From: a bacterium
Lineage (GTDB): Bacteria > Chloroflexota > Anaerolineae > Caldilineales > Caldilineaceae
Assembly (NCBI GenBank): GCA_016124945.1
Contig: WGMT01000062.1
Span: 62,001-126,000, forward strand
Direction of reading: 5' to 3'
Length of the DNA: 64,000 nucleotides
Shown piece after piece: positions 1-8,928 of the stretch. Positions within the stretch are counted from its first letter, which is position 1, and each line of letters begins with the position of its first letter. The notes beneath the pieces were generated by a model. The model searched no databases. It was not told the DNA's origin and was given only the letters and a program-made list of their open reading frames with translations. Both the position numbers and the translations under genes were made by a program.

Positions 1-374
1 AAGACAACGGCCACGCCGTCTTGCTGGATTAGTTTGCGCGCCTTTTCGGCGAAGGTGGGCCAGTCGCTGGCACCGTCTTCGATTACGGGCACGAGTTGCT
101 TGCCCATAATGCCGCCGGCGGCATTGATCTCTTCGATGGCCATCAACGTAGCATCCTTTACCGAAACCTCGCTAATCGCCATCGTGCCGCTGAGCGAATG
201 CAGAATGCCCACTTTGATCACATCTTCGTCGGCGGATTCGGCGGCAGCAGGCTCTGCCGCAGGCGCTTCAGTAGCCGCCGGTGCTTCGGCAGGCGCTGCG
301 GGTGCGCCACAGGCAGCCAGCACCAAAGAGAAGATCACAAGCAGCGCGAACAGAAAACTCGTCGATCGACGCAT
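1..374 (-). CDS. urtA: Urea-type ABC transporter substrate-binding lipoprotein, N-terminal part (cut by window edge)
   Basis: Only the first ~124 residues are inside the window; the gene runs off the left edge. Reading the minus strand from the ATG at 374-372 gives MRRSTSFLF, a hydrophobic stretch and a lipobox LAAC (Cys about residue 22), so the product is a lipid-anchored periplasmic-type binding protein. An Ala/Pro/Glu-rich linker follows, then a mature domain beginning IKVGILHSLSGTMAISE and continuing through EEINAAGGIMGKQL to DGASDWPTFAEKARKL. This matches the UrtA branch of branched-chain-amino-acid/urea binding proteins (Peripla_BP_5/6 fold). A purine-rich GAGGGG lies about 10 nt before the ATG. 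The rest of a urtABCDE transporter would be expected to the left, outside the window. A close amide- or amino-acid-binding relative cannot be excluded from this fragment. Confidence 0.8.
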   Translation of the reverse strand, partial: MRRSTSFLFALLVIFSLVLAACGAPAAPAEAPAATEAPAAEPAAAESADEDVIKVGILHSLSGTMAISEVSVKDATLMAIEEINAAGGIMGKQLVPVIEDGASDWPTFAEKARKLIQQDGVAVV

Positions 375-978
375 AGACAGATTTCCCCTCTTTTTCCCCT
401 CTGGTTGGACTACGGACATAGATCGTCGCTCTCCTCAGGCATGGCGTGTGCTAAGGCCGACATTTCAGGGCCTTTGTCACAGGGTGAATAACTTTGTGAG
501 ACAGATCTGTTCGCTTTCCAGCATATAGAATTTCGAAAATGGAATCAGCAGACAAAAGATCTACACTTCTAATGTGTAAGTTTGTGCAATTTGTACACGT
601 GTGTCTTCTTTTTGTTGCTTAATAAACTGTTTGGCGAGGATGTTTAATGCCGAGTTTACGCGTTATTTGTGGGTTTTGTACACATGTTGTTGCGCTTTTG
701 ATGTAAAAGATTAATCCGTCCATCGATCTGCTTGTTTTTACCGCAGACATTCAGCGCCTGTTTCACTACTATCGATCTACGCTGAATCAAATATTGTGTA
801 GTTGTTTCATGTCGCTCATAATCCATGCGGTAACCCACGCACAGGTCATTTCATCTGTACTCAGTTGCAATCCTGCGTCATTTAGCACATCCTCTGTGTT
901 AAACCCTCTGTATTTGTCTTACGTAGTTCCCTTATCTTGTTGGCTCTAATTTCATTACATCGTACGTAGGAGATTTTT
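375..978. other. Divergent intergenic region, 604 bp, no gene seen
   Basis: Lies between the divergent urtA and C11 protease genes and is distinctly AT-rich compared with its neighbours. ORFs here are short and lack good starts. Two copies of TTTGTACAC occur at 590-598 and about 675-683 and might be an operator pair. A Shine-Dalgarno AGGAG sits just before the protease ATG at 979. No confident -35/-10 pair could be assigned. Confidence 0.5.
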
Positions 979-3900
979 ATGCCCCGAGTACCCAAATATG
1001 CGTTGCTTGTAAACCGTTGGCTACTGTTTGTCTTGACACTGGCTTTGCTTTGGGGTGGCGTTGCCCAAGCCACCGCCGCACCAGGACAAGCCGATGTGCC
1101 GGCCGTCCCCGCGCAGATGGACGAAGCGGAATGGCTGATCCTGGTCTATTCTGTGGCCGATGACAATGTCCTCGAAGAAGATATGCTCTTCGACATCCAA
1201 GAAATGGAGCTCATCGGCTCCACCGACGACGTCCACATTGTTGTACAGGTGGATCGCTACGACGGCGGCTACGAGGGCATGGGCAACTTCACCACCACCA
1301 AGCGGTTTTACATCACCCAGGATGATGACGTCTACGAGTTCGGCTCTGAAGAACTGGCCGATCTGGGCGAACTCAACATGGCCGATGGGGAAACGCTCTA
1401 CGATTTCATCCTCTGGGGTATCGAAAACTTCCCCGCTTCCAAGCGCATGTTGGTCCTCTCGGATCATGGCAGCGGCTGGCCCGGCGGCTTTGGCGATCCC
1501 GATCCAGGTATTCGCGGCGCGGATGATATCTTCCTGGTGGATTTCTTCGGTGTCGATAATCTTTGGTTAATGGAGATCGACCGCACCCTTGAAGCAGCCG
1601 TGGCCGATAGCGGTATTGGTCAATTCGACGTCATCGGTTTCGACGCCTGTTTGATGGCGCACCTTGAGGTCTTCACCGCCATTGCGCCCCATGGTCTCTA
1701 TTCCGTCGCTTCGCAGGAACTGGAACCGAGCCTGGGCTGGGCCTATGCCGGCTTCCTTGAGCAATTGGTACAGAATCCGCAAATGGACGGGGCCGATCTC
1801 ACCACCGCCATTGTGGAAACCTACATCGATCAAGACATTCGCCTCTATGATCCCAACTTCGCCGGTGGCCTGTCGCCGGAACAGGTGGCACAAGAACTTG
1901 GCTACGACATCACCCTCAGCGCCGTGGATCTCACCACCATTGGCGATCTGAATCTAGCCCTCGACGAGTTTGCCGCCGCGCTCACCACCATCGATCAACG
2001 GATCGTGGCCACGGCACGTAGCTATGCTCGCTCCTACGAATCTGTCTTCGGCGAAGATTGGCCGTCTCCGTACATCGATTTGGGCAACTTCGCCGAACTG
2101 GTTGCCCAGCAAAGTAACGACGCAACCGTGCAGGCCGCCGCCGAAAACCTGCTGGCTGCGCTGCAGACCACCGTCATCGCCGAACGTCACGGCGAAGGAC
2201 GCAAAGGCTCCAACGGCATCGCCATCTACTTCCCGGTGCCTGCCTTGCACGCCATCGCCGACAACCTCGGCTACGCCACCGTGGCCGATCGCTTTGCCGA
2301 CACAACGAGTTGGGACGAGTTCCTCGCCTTCCATGCGGCGGGCGGCGTTGGTGTCAGCTTCAATCGCCCTCAAAGTGACCCCGGCTACCAGGTTTCACAG
2401 GCCGACGCCGATCTCACAGATGAAGAGATCAACGATTTGCTCGAAGCAGTAGCCGCCCTGATCGAAGAAGGTTACAGCGCCGACGAGATCGCCGAACTAC
2501 TCCTCGACGAGGGCTGGGACGAAGAATTCGTTGCCTTCCTGCTCGAAAACCAAATCCTGGATGCGCCGAGCGAATCGCCAGTTGGGCCGGTCTCCGTCTC
2601 GAAGCCGATCCGTGTGGCCCCGATTACGCTTTCCGCCGAGGTTGCCTACCCCGGCGAGCCCGTCGAAGTTGCCACACTGGTCAGCGGCAGTGATCTTGCC
2701 TTCCTCTATACCTTCATCGGCCGCTACCTGCCCGACGAGGACGTGCTACTGATCGAGGACATGGACTTCATCTTCTCCGACGCCAACCAGGAGGCAGGGG
2801 ATGTCATCTATCCTGTTTGGCCCGAAGAGGAATTTGAGGTTAGCTTTGAATGGGAGCCTACGGTCTATGCCATCAGCGACGGCGAAACCTCCGTCCGCGT
2901 GCTCTTCATGCCCGAAACCTACGGCGATTCGCCCACCTACACCGTCGACGGCATCTACACCTTCGCCGACGGCAGCCCGGATCGCTACGTCACCCTCTTC
3001 TTCCGCGATGGAGAACTGACCCAGATCTTCAGCTTCACCGGTGACGCTTCGAGCAGCGCCGGTGCGCCTTGGGAACTCCGTCCTCAACCGGGTGACACGG
3101 TCGCCGTCTTACAGCAGGGCATCGGTTTAACCGAAGACGACGAAGAAGACGGCGACTACAGCCGCATCGCCGGTGTTTTGACTTTCGGCAGCGAGACACT
3201 CTTCATCGAAACCACGCCGGCGCCGAGCGGCAACTATGTGGTGGGCGTCATCGCCGAGGACTTCGACGGCGAGACCTACGAATCCTACGAAACCATCTTC
3301 GTCGTCAACGACGAAGCCGTGGCGGAAGAGGGCTATCTCCCCTTTGTGGATGAGGATCTGCTGATTGCCCTGCTCCACCCTGAGGATTGGACAGCCTTTG
3401 CCGATCAAGGTGTCGTTGTGCTCATCGATCCAGATGAAACCACCTACGTGCAGATCGAACAGTACGTCTTCGAAGAACCTACCGATGTTGCCGACGCCCG
3501 CGCGCTGTTGCTGGAAGACGCCACCAACCGTCTGGAAAGTGACGAGTTCGGCTTGAGCGATGTCTCCTTTGGCGAGGAACTATTCGACTACGCCCTGGGC
3601 GCGTTTAACGGCCAGTGGCTCGATTTCAGCGCCGAATGGGACGGTACACCCGTCTCGGGTGGCGTGGTGGTGGCTGCGCCGACGCCTGATCTTGGCTACC
3701 TGGTGGTGGTGCTAATCGACGACGAGGTCTACGATGATGCCCTCTTGCTGGTAGACAACACGCTCTACAGCTTCGATGTGCTGATCTCGGGCATCGAACG
3801 TCTGTCTGAAGGCGTGCCGCCGCCCGCGCCGGGCGATCTGCTCTTTGTCGATGACTTTAGCGATTCCGAAAGCGGTCTCTGGCAGAGCGAAGAGGTGGAA

Positions 3901-4401
3901 GATTGGGGCTTAGGCTACTACGACGAGGCGAGTGAGGCTTATGTCTACGAGCTGGCGGCCCAATCGGGCGCGATCTACGACTACTACATGGATGTGACGC
4001 TGGCCGATAGCTTCCTTTTACAGGCTACACTTGGCTATGCCGGCAGTTGGGAAAATGCCTACGGTCTCATCTTCCAGGTGGTGGACGATGAATCGTTCTA
4101 CGCCGTCCGCATCAGCGGCGACGGCTACATCATCGCCGAAAAAGCGACCGACGGCGAAGTGGAAACCCTGCTCGATTGGACCGTTGTTGAGGGAATTACA
4201 CTGGCCGAGGGGGAACCCAATCTGTTGACGATTGTCGGCCAGGGCGAAATCTATGATCTCTATGTCAATGATCGCTGGGTGGGCAGCTTCACCGACAGCG
4301 ATCACAGCGAAGGCACCATCGGCATCATCGCCGAGAACTACGACGAAGAGGCGCCGTCGACCTTCTACTTCGACGATCTTCTGCTCTTCGATCTGGATTA
4401 A
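979..4401 (+). CDS. Secreted clostripain-like (C11 family) cysteine protease with C-terminal extensions
   Basis: 1140 aa with a Sec signal peptide (hydrophobic core about residues 13-31, cleavage near AQATAAP). The peptidase C11 domain covers roughly residues 45-450. It shows LILVYSVADDNVLEEDM near the N-terminus, the catalytic His in VLSDHGSGWPGG and the catalytic Cys in GFDACLMAHLEV. This is the His/Cys dyad of clostripain-like enzymes that cut after basic residues. A helical EEI/AELL segment (about 475-530) may bind or inhibit. Then come beta-rich regions and a C-terminal LamG/DUF1080-like jelly roll (about 955-1138, starting LLFVDDFSDSESGLW). AGGAG is correctly placed before the ATG. It is monocistronic, ending at a strong hairpin terminator. 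The catalytic call is strong; the substrate is unknown. Confidence 0.85.
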   Translation: MPRVPKYALLVNRWLLFVLTLALLWGGVAQATAAPGQADVPAVPAQMDEAEWLILVYSVADDNVLEEDMLFDIQEMELIGSTDDVHIVVQVDRYDGGYEGMGNFTTTKRFYITQDDDVYEFGSEELADLGELNMADGETLYDFILWGIENFPASKRMLVLSDHGSGWPGGFGDPDPGIRGADDIFLVDFFGVDNLWLMEIDRTLEAAVADSGIGQFDVIGFDACLMAHLEVFTAIAPHGLYSVASQELEPSLGWAYAGFLEQLVQNPQMDGADLTTAIVETYIDQDIRLYDPNFAGGLSPEQVAQELGYDITLSAVDLTTIGDLNLALDEFAAALTTIDQRIVATARSYARSYESVFGEDWPSPYIDLGNFAELVAQQSNDATVQAAAENLLAALQTTVIAERHGEGRKGSNGIAIYFPVPALHAIADNLGYATVADRFADTTSWDEFLAFHAAGGVGVSFNRPQSDPGYQVSQADADLTDEEINDLLEAVAALIEEGYSADEIAELLLDEGWDEEFVAFLLENQILDAPSESPVGPVSVSKPIRVAPITLSAEVAYPGEPVEVATLVSGSDLAFLYTFIGRYLPDEDVLLIEDMDFIFSDANQEAGDVIYPVWPEEEFEVSFEWEPTVYAISDGETSVRVLFMPETYGDSPTYTVDGIYTFADGSPDRYVTLFFRDGELTQIFSFTGDASSSAGAPWELRPQPGDTVAVLQQGIGLTEDDEEDGDYSRIAGVLTFGSETLFIETTPAPSGNYVVGVIAEDFDGETYESYETIFVVNDEAVAEEGYLPFVDEDLLIALLHPEDWTAFADQGVVVLIDPDETTYVQIEQYVFEEPTDVADARALLLEDATNRLESDEFGLSDVSFGEELFDYALGAFNGQWLDFSAEWDGTPVSGGVVVAAPTPDLGYLVVVLIDDEVYDDALLLVDNTLYSFDVLISGIERLSEGVPPPAPGDLLFVDDFSDSESGLWQSEEVEDWGLGYYDEASEAYVYELAAQSGAIYDYYMDVTLADSFLLQATLGYAGSWENAYGLIFQVVDDESFYAVRISGDGYIIAEKATDGEVETLLDWTVVEGITLAEGEPNLLTIVGQGEIYDLYVNDRWVGSFTDSDHSEGTIGIIAENYDEEAPSTFYFDDLLLFDLD

Positions 4402-4430
4402 ATGCTTGGCGTAAACGCTGATCTTTCTGA

Positions 4431-4475
4431 AAAAACAGATCTGCCAGGTTTTCAAAACCTGGCAGATCTGTTTTT
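4431..4475. terminator. Bidirectional intrinsic terminator
   Basis: A perfect 22-bp inverted repeat: left arm 4431-4452 (AAAAACAGATCTGCCAGG then TTTT), one loop base, right arm 4454-4475 ending in a T-run. The A-run on one side and T-run on the other make it usable from both strands. It lies exactly between the 3' ends of the convergent protease and BTAD regulator genes. Confidence 0.9.
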
Positions 4476-4483
4476 GGGGCGTG

Positions 4484-6520
4484 CTACTCCGTCAACTCTT
4501 CGATTCGGTTGATGGTTGCCCTCCCCGCCGTGGTTGCCTGCCCATCTACTTGTTGCATTTCGTTGATGCGTAGATCCAGCCGTTCACGTTGCATCGGCGT
4601 CAACTCGTGTAACACAGCGCGCCAGAGCATCACATGGCTGAATCGATAAGTATGTTGCCGTGCTGCATCCATCTCCACTTCTATAACAAGACGCCGTGCA
4701 ATCCAACTACTCAAACAGACTTCGATCCATTCTTCCGGCTCGCCTGAAGCTGCCAGCAGTTGCTTGTGTTGGAACTCACGCCCAAGGCCGGCCGCGATCT
4801 GCAGCAACCGGCGGGCGCGGGGATTAAGTCGCGCCAGTTTCGTCTCGAAGACAGCACCCACGGCAACCGGAATCGTCACCTCTTGGCAGAAGTGCTCGTC
4901 GAAAGCGACACTGTCCATCTGCCAGATGCCGTCCTTTTCGCTAAGGACTTGTTTGTCCTCCATTGCCCGCCGAATTTCTGAAAGGATAAATGGATTGCCT
5001 TCGCTCTCTTCCTGCAAGAACTGGGCAAGCCGGCGTACCTGCGGCGTACTCAACCCTTCATATTGGCGCAAGATTTGGATGACGCTCTCCTGACCGATCA
5101 CGGCAAGTTCGGTCGCCGCCAGTTCACCTTCACGCACGAGGACGTTTCGGAAGAGCGATAGCGGGTGATTGGGGGTGGTCTCTTCGCGGCGGTATGCGCA
5201 GACAAACCAGATGGGGTATCCCTTGAGCCGGTGATAGAGATAGCGCAGTAGATCCAGCGTCGGCTGATCGGCTTCGTGTAGATCATCAAAAAAGAGGACG
5301 GCACTATGCGCCTGTTTGATAGCGGCGGTGAGTGCCTGCGCCACCGCTTCAAAGAGACGATGGCGGGCGTTGGTCTCCTCTTTGGGGCTAATCGGCAGGG
5401 GCTGCACGCCTTTGACTTCTGGCCACAGTTGGGCCAGTTCCAGCAGCCAGATGTCGTCAATGGCCGCTGTGGCCAATAGGTTATGTTGTACGCCAAAGAG
5501 TGGACGCAGTGCGTTGACAAATGCGCCAAAGCTCAGCCCTGAGCGATATTCGTAGCAACGGCTACGTAGGACACGCGCGCCACGTCCTGCTGCATAGGCC
5601 ATGATTTCGTCGAGTAGGGCCGTCTTGCCCACGCCTGCTTCGCCTTCCACCAGCGTAAACTTTCCTTGTGCGCGGCGGGCTTCTTCAAAGCTGCGCACAA
5701 GCCAGGTATGGGCTTCGTTGCGCTCATAGAGCGGTTCCACAGGCGTTAGTTGTGGCATGGAAAAGCCGCCGATGGGGATGCCGTCGATCATTTCGATCTG
5801 GCTGCGCAGTTGCTTTGTCTCTCGGCTGGGCTCAACGCCAAGTTCATCGGCCAGGATCTGGCGGCAGCGATCAAATTGGGCTAGCGCCGCTGTCCTCTCG
5901 CCGCGTAGGTAGTGGAGCAGGATCTTCTGGCGGTGGGCGTCCTCATCCCAGGGGAGCAGCGCAAGCAGACGGGTGGCGGCGCGCAACCCCCGATCATATT
6001 CACCTCGTTCGATGTGATGGGTGATCAAACTCTGAAATGATTGGGCCACCCGTTGCTGCCACTGCTCCCGCCGGCCTGTCAGCCACACGTCAAACTCAGG
6101 ACATTCTTTCAGCCCTAGATCTTCGAGGAATTCACCACGGTAGAGTTCAGTGGCCGCCGCCGCCAAATGGGGCTTGCGTTCGGCCATTAACGACTCGAAA
6201 TTGAGCACGTCGACCCAGAGCTGCGTGGCTGGATTGAGCCGGATGCTATGCCGATCCGCCAAGAAGACGTCGGGCATCTCTTGCCCGATGCTGTGTAAGA
6301 CACGGCTCAGGTTGCCCCGTCCACGGGTTTCGCTTTTGTCTGCCCAGAAAAGCTCTGTCAACTGGTTGCGAGACACAGCTTTGTTCTGGCAGCATAGGTA
6401 ACAGAGCAGGGCCAATGCTTTGCGTGATTCCAACCGACCAATGGGCGCGCCATTGCGTTCAATCTGAATCGGGCCGAGTAGACGTATCTGATAACTATCC
6501 TGTTGCAAGCTAAAGCTCAT
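4484..6520 (-). CDS. BTAD/SARP-type transcriptional regulator with AAA ATPase domain
   Basis: 678 aa from the ATG at 6520-6518, which has GAGG 7 nt upstream; the longer reading from 6559 would need a TTG without a ribosome site. Residues about 5-100 form an OmpR/SARP-type winged helix (QIRLLGPIQI, then LESRKALALLCYL). A bacterial transcriptional activator domain (BTAD, about 105-250) follows, with repeats such as LLPWDEDAHRQKI. An AAA/NB-ARC-like ATPase (about 280-560) has Walker A EGEAGVGKT and Walker B AVLFFDDLHEAD. It stops soon after the ATPase, so the long TPR tail of many relatives is missing. It is divergent from the eCIS operon, and 11-bp direct repeats of the SARP-site type lie in the shared promoter region. 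The inferred role is activator of the eCIS genes and possibly of itself. Confidence 0.85.
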   Translation of the reverse strand: MSFSLQQDSYQIRLLGPIQIERNGAPIGRLESRKALALLCYLCCQNKAVSRNQLTELFWADKSETRGRGNLSRVLHSIGQEMPDVFLADRHSIRLNPATQLWVDVLNFESLMAERKPHLAAAATELYRGEFLEDLGLKECPEFDVWLTGRREQWQQRVAQSFQSLITHHIERGEYDRGLRAATRLLALLPWDEDAHRQKILLHYLRGERTAALAQFDRCRQILADELGVEPSRETKQLRSQIEMIDGIPIGGFSMPQLTPVEPLYERNEAHTWLVRSFEEARRAQGKFTLVEGEAGVGKTALLDEIMAYAAGRGARVLRSRCYEYRSGLSFGAFVNALRPLFGVQHNLLATAAIDDIWLLELAQLWPEVKGVQPLPISPKEETNARHRLFEAVAQALTAAIKQAHSAVLFFDDLHEADQPTLDLLRYLYHRLKGYPIWFVCAYRREETTPNHPLSLFRNVLVREGELAATELAVIGQESVIQILRQYEGLSTPQVRRLAQFLQEESEGNPFILSEIRRAMEDKQVLSEKDGIWQMDSVAFDEHFCQEVTIPVAVGAVFETKLARLNPRARRLLQIAAGLGREFQHKQLLAASGEPEEWIEVCLSSWIARRLVIEVEMDAARQHTYRFSHVMLWRAVLHELTPMQRERLDLRINEMQQVDGQATTAGRATINRIEELTE

Positions 6521-6578
6521 GGCTGCCTCATAGGAAAATGGTACCACTGATCGGGGCAAATCGTTTGGTATTGTCGGG

Positions 6579-6664
6579 TTTGCGAAGAGTTTGCGAAGGA
6601 TTTGCTGTGTTTAAGCGAAGGCTTTCCCCTCATGGAAATATGATAGCGAAGAGTTTGCGAAGAT
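6579..6664 (+). promoter_or_regulatory. 11-bp-periodic direct repeats, putative BTAD/SARP operator
   Basis: Consecutive 11-mers run TTTGCGAAGAG (6579-6589), TTTGCGAAGGA (6590-6600), TTTGCTGTGTT (6601-6611), TAAGCGAAGGC (6612-6622). A second pair is ATAGCGAAGAG (6643-6653) and TTTGCGAAGAT (6654-6664), ending 39 nt before the ATPase ATG. Known SARPs bind tandem heptamers with 11-bp spacing over the -35 region, and this architecture fits. Binding by the adjacent regulator is inferred from position only. Confidence 0.65.
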
Positions 6665-6703
6665 TAGTGTAGTAAGGTTCAGGTCACTTGTCAACCCAGA
6701 TAG

Positions 6704-8857
6704 ATGATAGCTGAAGATATGCTGCAAGAACTGGTTACGCCCGACGTCGACTTCGCTAACCTAGAGGACATTGATCTCGCCTACCTGTTGGCCGAGATTG
6801 AGCGTGTTGAACTCTACTTTCGGCGACGAGTGGCGTTCCTCCAAGCGAGTCGGCCGATGGGATCGAGTGGTCTCGTCGTCACCGATGATGACGTTTCGGT
6901 TCTGCTTGAATCAAAGTCAATCGATACGTCTGCCATTGATGCTGAATTTTCGATGCTCTACTCGCACAAAGAGGATGCGTCGTTCACCATTTTGCAAGAG
7001 GCTGAATCTGAACCACGACTGGCCGCCCTGTGTCGTGTCTTCGAGTTAACGGAGTTTGAGCGGGATGCTTTCTTAATCTGTCTAGCGCCACTGGTTGATC
7101 TTCGCTTTGAGCGTATCTTCGGTTATCTGCAAGATGACATTACCGTTCGGCGTCCAACCGTCTCTGCCTTGCTCGACTTGTTGGTGGGTGAGGACGCAAC
7201 TCGTTTTCAGATGCTGCCCGCCTTCTTCGATCAGGGGAAACTATTTCAGCAGCGTCTGCTACTACCGGTAACCGAAACGGGGACGCGGCCTTCCTTGCTC
7301 AACCGGCAACTAACAGTGGATGAGACGATCCTGACCTGGTTATTGGGGACCTATCAACCTGTTGCCCATCTAGAGACATCATTGCGCTTTGTGCTGCCTC
7401 AGCTTGAAGAAAAAGACTACCTACTCACTTCTGAGATCTGGCCGATTCTTTCAAGCGCCATCAACGGGCAGACAGTTGCCTCTTTTCATGGCACCGATTG
7501 GCAGGTACAACTCTCTACGGCGCGTCGGTTGGCGGTCAATGCTGGGTTGCCCCTGCTGATACTGGATCTTGGCGCATTGCCACCCACAGGTGAAATGACG
7601 GCGTTGGAGGCGCTTCGCTATTCGTTACGCGACGCAAGTATGACACAGTCGATCCTGCTCATTCGCCGTTGGGACGTGCTCACGCCACAAACGCCGGGAT
7701 ACGAACAGATCGTCAATCTGATCTTTGCGCAAGCCGCGCCGGTAATTCTTTGTAGCGAAAAAGAGTGGTACGCCCACGGCGCCGAGCGTTCCGATTCCAT
7801 CCTGCGCATGGCGTTCCAGCGGCCATCGTTCCAGCAGCGCATTGCGCTTTGGTCACACTTCATTGAGACAAGTGACTATCAATTTGCCGACAACATTGAG
7901 ATCAAATCGCTGGCCAGCCAGTTCGCCCTAGACAGCACACAGATCGTCGATGCCATCAGCTCGGCCCAGGACGTGGCCATCCAACGCCAGGACGTCATCC
8001 AACACCGCGACTTAATCAATGCCTCACGCATCCATTCCAGCCCCAACCTTGCCGGATTGGCCCACAAAATCGAGCCACGTTACCAGTGGGCCGACATCGT
8101 GCTACCCGAAGATCAGAGGTCGATGTTGCGTGAGATGATTCAGACGGTGCGTGGACGCGGCATTGTGATGGAATCTTGGAACGTCGGCGCCAAACTTAAG
8201 ACCAGCTCCGGCGTCGCCGTCCTTTTTGCGGGGCCGCCCGGCACCGGCAAAACCATGTCGGCAGAGGTGATTGCCGGGGAACTCGGCCTCGACCTGTACA
8301 AAATCGACCTTTCGGTGGTGGTCAGTAAGTACATCGGCGAAACCGAGAAGAACCTGGGCAAGATCTTCGACGAAGCACAGAGCAGCAGCGCCGTCCTCTT
8401 CTTCGACGAGGCAGACTCGATATTTGGCAAACGCTCAGAGGTGAAAGACTCACACGACCGTTATGCCAACATGGAGATCAGCTATCTGCTTCAGCGCATG
8501 GAACTCTACGACGGCATCACCATTCTTGCCACCAACCTGCGCGCCAATATGGATGAAGCATTCACCCGGCGTATGCAGTTTATTGTCGACTTTCCTTTTC
8601 CTGATGTTGACGAGCGCATCCATATCTGGCAGACGCTCTTCCCTCCAGAACTGCCACGTGCCGATGACATTGACCTACCGCTTCTAGCGACACGCTTCAA
8701 GTTGGCCGGCGGTAACATTCGCAATATCATCGCCGGCGCCGCCTTCCTTGCCGCCGCCGACGGTGACGCCGTCACCATGGATCACCTGCTTCACAGCACA
8801 CGACGCGAGTTGCAGAAGATGGGCCGCTTGATCAGTGATATGGATCTGAGCTTTTGA
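6704..8857 (+). CDS. eCIS AAA+ ATPase (Afp15/Pvc15-like)
   Basis: 717 aa. The N-terminal half (1-440) is a degenerate ATPase-like/helical region. The C-terminal AAA+ module (about 470-690) shows Walker A FAGPPGTGKT, a YIGETEKN segment, Walker B VLFFDEADSIFG, sensor-1 ILATN, and arginines in FTRRMQF suited to arginine-finger roles. This CDC48/FtsH-like layout is typical of the ATPase found in eCIS clusters such as Afp15; its exact role (assembly or loading) is unsettled. It is the first gene of the particle operon, directly downstream of the repeat-containing promoter region. No strong Shine-Dalgarno precedes the ATG at 6704, and ATG 6719 is an alternative. Confidence 0.9.
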   Translation: MIAEDMLQELVTPDVDFANLEDIDLAYLLAEIERVELYFRRRVAFLQASRPMGSSGLVVTDDDVSVLLESKSIDTSAIDAEFSMLYSHKEDASFTILQEAESEPRLAALCRVFELTEFERDAFLICLAPLVDLRFERIFGYLQDDITVRRPTVSALLDLLVGEDATRFQMLPAFFDQGKLFQQRLLLPVTETGTRPSLLNRQLTVDETILTWLLGTYQPVAHLETSLRFVLPQLEEKDYLLTSEIWPILSSAINGQTVASFHGTDWQVQLSTARRLAVNAGLPLLILDLGALPPTGEMTALEALRYSLRDASMTQSILLIRRWDVLTPQTPGYEQIVNLIFAQAAPVILCSEKEWYAHGAERSDSILRMAFQRPSFQQRIALWSHFIETSDYQFADNIEIKSLASQFALDSTQIVDAISSAQDVAIQRQDVIQHRDLINASRIHSSPNLAGLAHKIEPRYQWADIVLPEDQRSMLREMIQTVRGRGIVMESWNVGAKLKTSSGVAVLFAGPPGTGKTMSAEVIAGELGLDLYKIDLSVVVSKYIGETEKNLGKIFDEAQSSSAVLFFDEADSIFGKRSEVKDSHDRYANMEISYLLQRMELYDGITILATNLRANMDEAFTRRMQFIVDFPFPDVDERIHIWQTLFPPELPRADDIDLPLLATRFKLAGGNIRNIIAGAAFLAAADGDAVTMDHLLHSTRRELQKMGRLISDMDLSF

Positions 8858-8928
8858 CGGCAGGTAACTGGTGATTACTTAGCGTCGACAAGCGACAACA
8901 ATCGATGATAGACGGATAACGAGCGAGT

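Noticed and set aside
34..528. Plus-strand ORFs at the left edge
   Set aside because: They are antisense to the clear lipoprotein signal peptide and binding-domain frame of urtA and have Ala/Ser-rich composition typical of a shadow frame.
6521..6559. Longer start (TTG 6559) for the BTAD regulator
   Set aside because: There is no ribosome site. ATG 6518-6520 has GAGG at the right distance and the winged-helix homology begins just after it.
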